Assembly: GCA_015233515.1 (NCBI GenBank) | Contig: JADFXS010000062.1 | Coordinates: forward strand, 1 to 12,347 | DNA length: 12,347 nucleotides | From: Deltaproteobacteria bacterium | GTDB lineage: Bacteria; Desulfobacterota; Desulfarculia; Adiutricales; JAGVGV01 | Reading direction: 5' to 3' | Shown: one piece after another, positions 12,293 to 12,347 of the stretch | How positions within the stretch are numbered: position 1 is the first letter of the stretch | Layout of the letters: every line of letters begins with the position of its first letter | Made by a program: the position numbers and the translations under genes | The notes under the pieces: model-generated | What the model saw: only the letters and a program-made list of their open reading frames with translations | Told to the model about the DNA's origin: nothing | Database searches by the model: none

Positions 12293-12347
12293 ATTGAGGC
12301 ACGTAACTCCTAGCTGCAACGCTCGTTTCCCGATTTTGGCTCCTCGA

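Noticed and set aside
12167..12347. Cobalamin riboswitch ahead of cobU
   Set aside because: No B12-box or other conserved core is seen on the minus strand, and the predicted leader is short.
12237..12347. Short open frames at the right edge (for example ending ...RLWLANTRK on the minus strand)
   Set aside because: They are short, cut by the window edge or stops, and open in several frames; no family recognised.

Overview
The window looks like a bacterial chromosome of moderate GC (I judge slightly above 50%) carrying accessory and metabolic genes. A type I-E Cascade operon, late cobalamin genes, an Fe-S serine dehydratase and a sigma-54-type promoter would fit a Desulfobacterota-like anaerobe. 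That placement is inference; no marker gene settles it.

Layout. Positions 24-4719 on the minus strand hold a compact type I-E effector operon in the order casA (cas8e), casB (cse2), casC (cas7e), casD (cas5e), casE (cas6e). Junctions overlap by 1-14 bases, except the one ahead of cas7e. That junction is damaged: the codons for the conserved Cas7e N-terminus have no ATG, GTG or TTG start and contain an in-frame TAG. No cas3, cas1, cas2 or CRISPR array lies in the window; adaptation genes could lie past the left edge. A perfect sigma-54 -24/-12 element sits about 105 bases upstream of casA.

Positions 4720-5285 form an intergenic region with a possible 50-codon ORF and a promoter buried in two overlapping palindromes. 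It leads into a plus-strand gene (5286-7787) for a secreted, probably lipid-anchored protein with two tandem fibronectin-III/metallophosphatase units. Each unit lacks a different part of the metal-binding signature.

Positions 8058-8420 encode a small ABM-like (dimeric alpha/beta barrel) protein with a strong ribosome site and promoter. Positions 8561-10126 encode a fused beta-alpha Fe-S L-serine dehydratase. The convergent gap after it (10127-10433) contains a perfect three-way-junction inverted-repeat structure. A 77-residue Cys/His protein (10434-10667, minus) follows.

The right end holds the minus-strand cobU-cobS pair, which performs the last nucleotide-loop assembly steps of cobalamin. 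Directly after cobS is a remnant that matches the 3' part of the 5020-5172 ORF, so the window contains two copies of an unrecognised short element on opposite strands.
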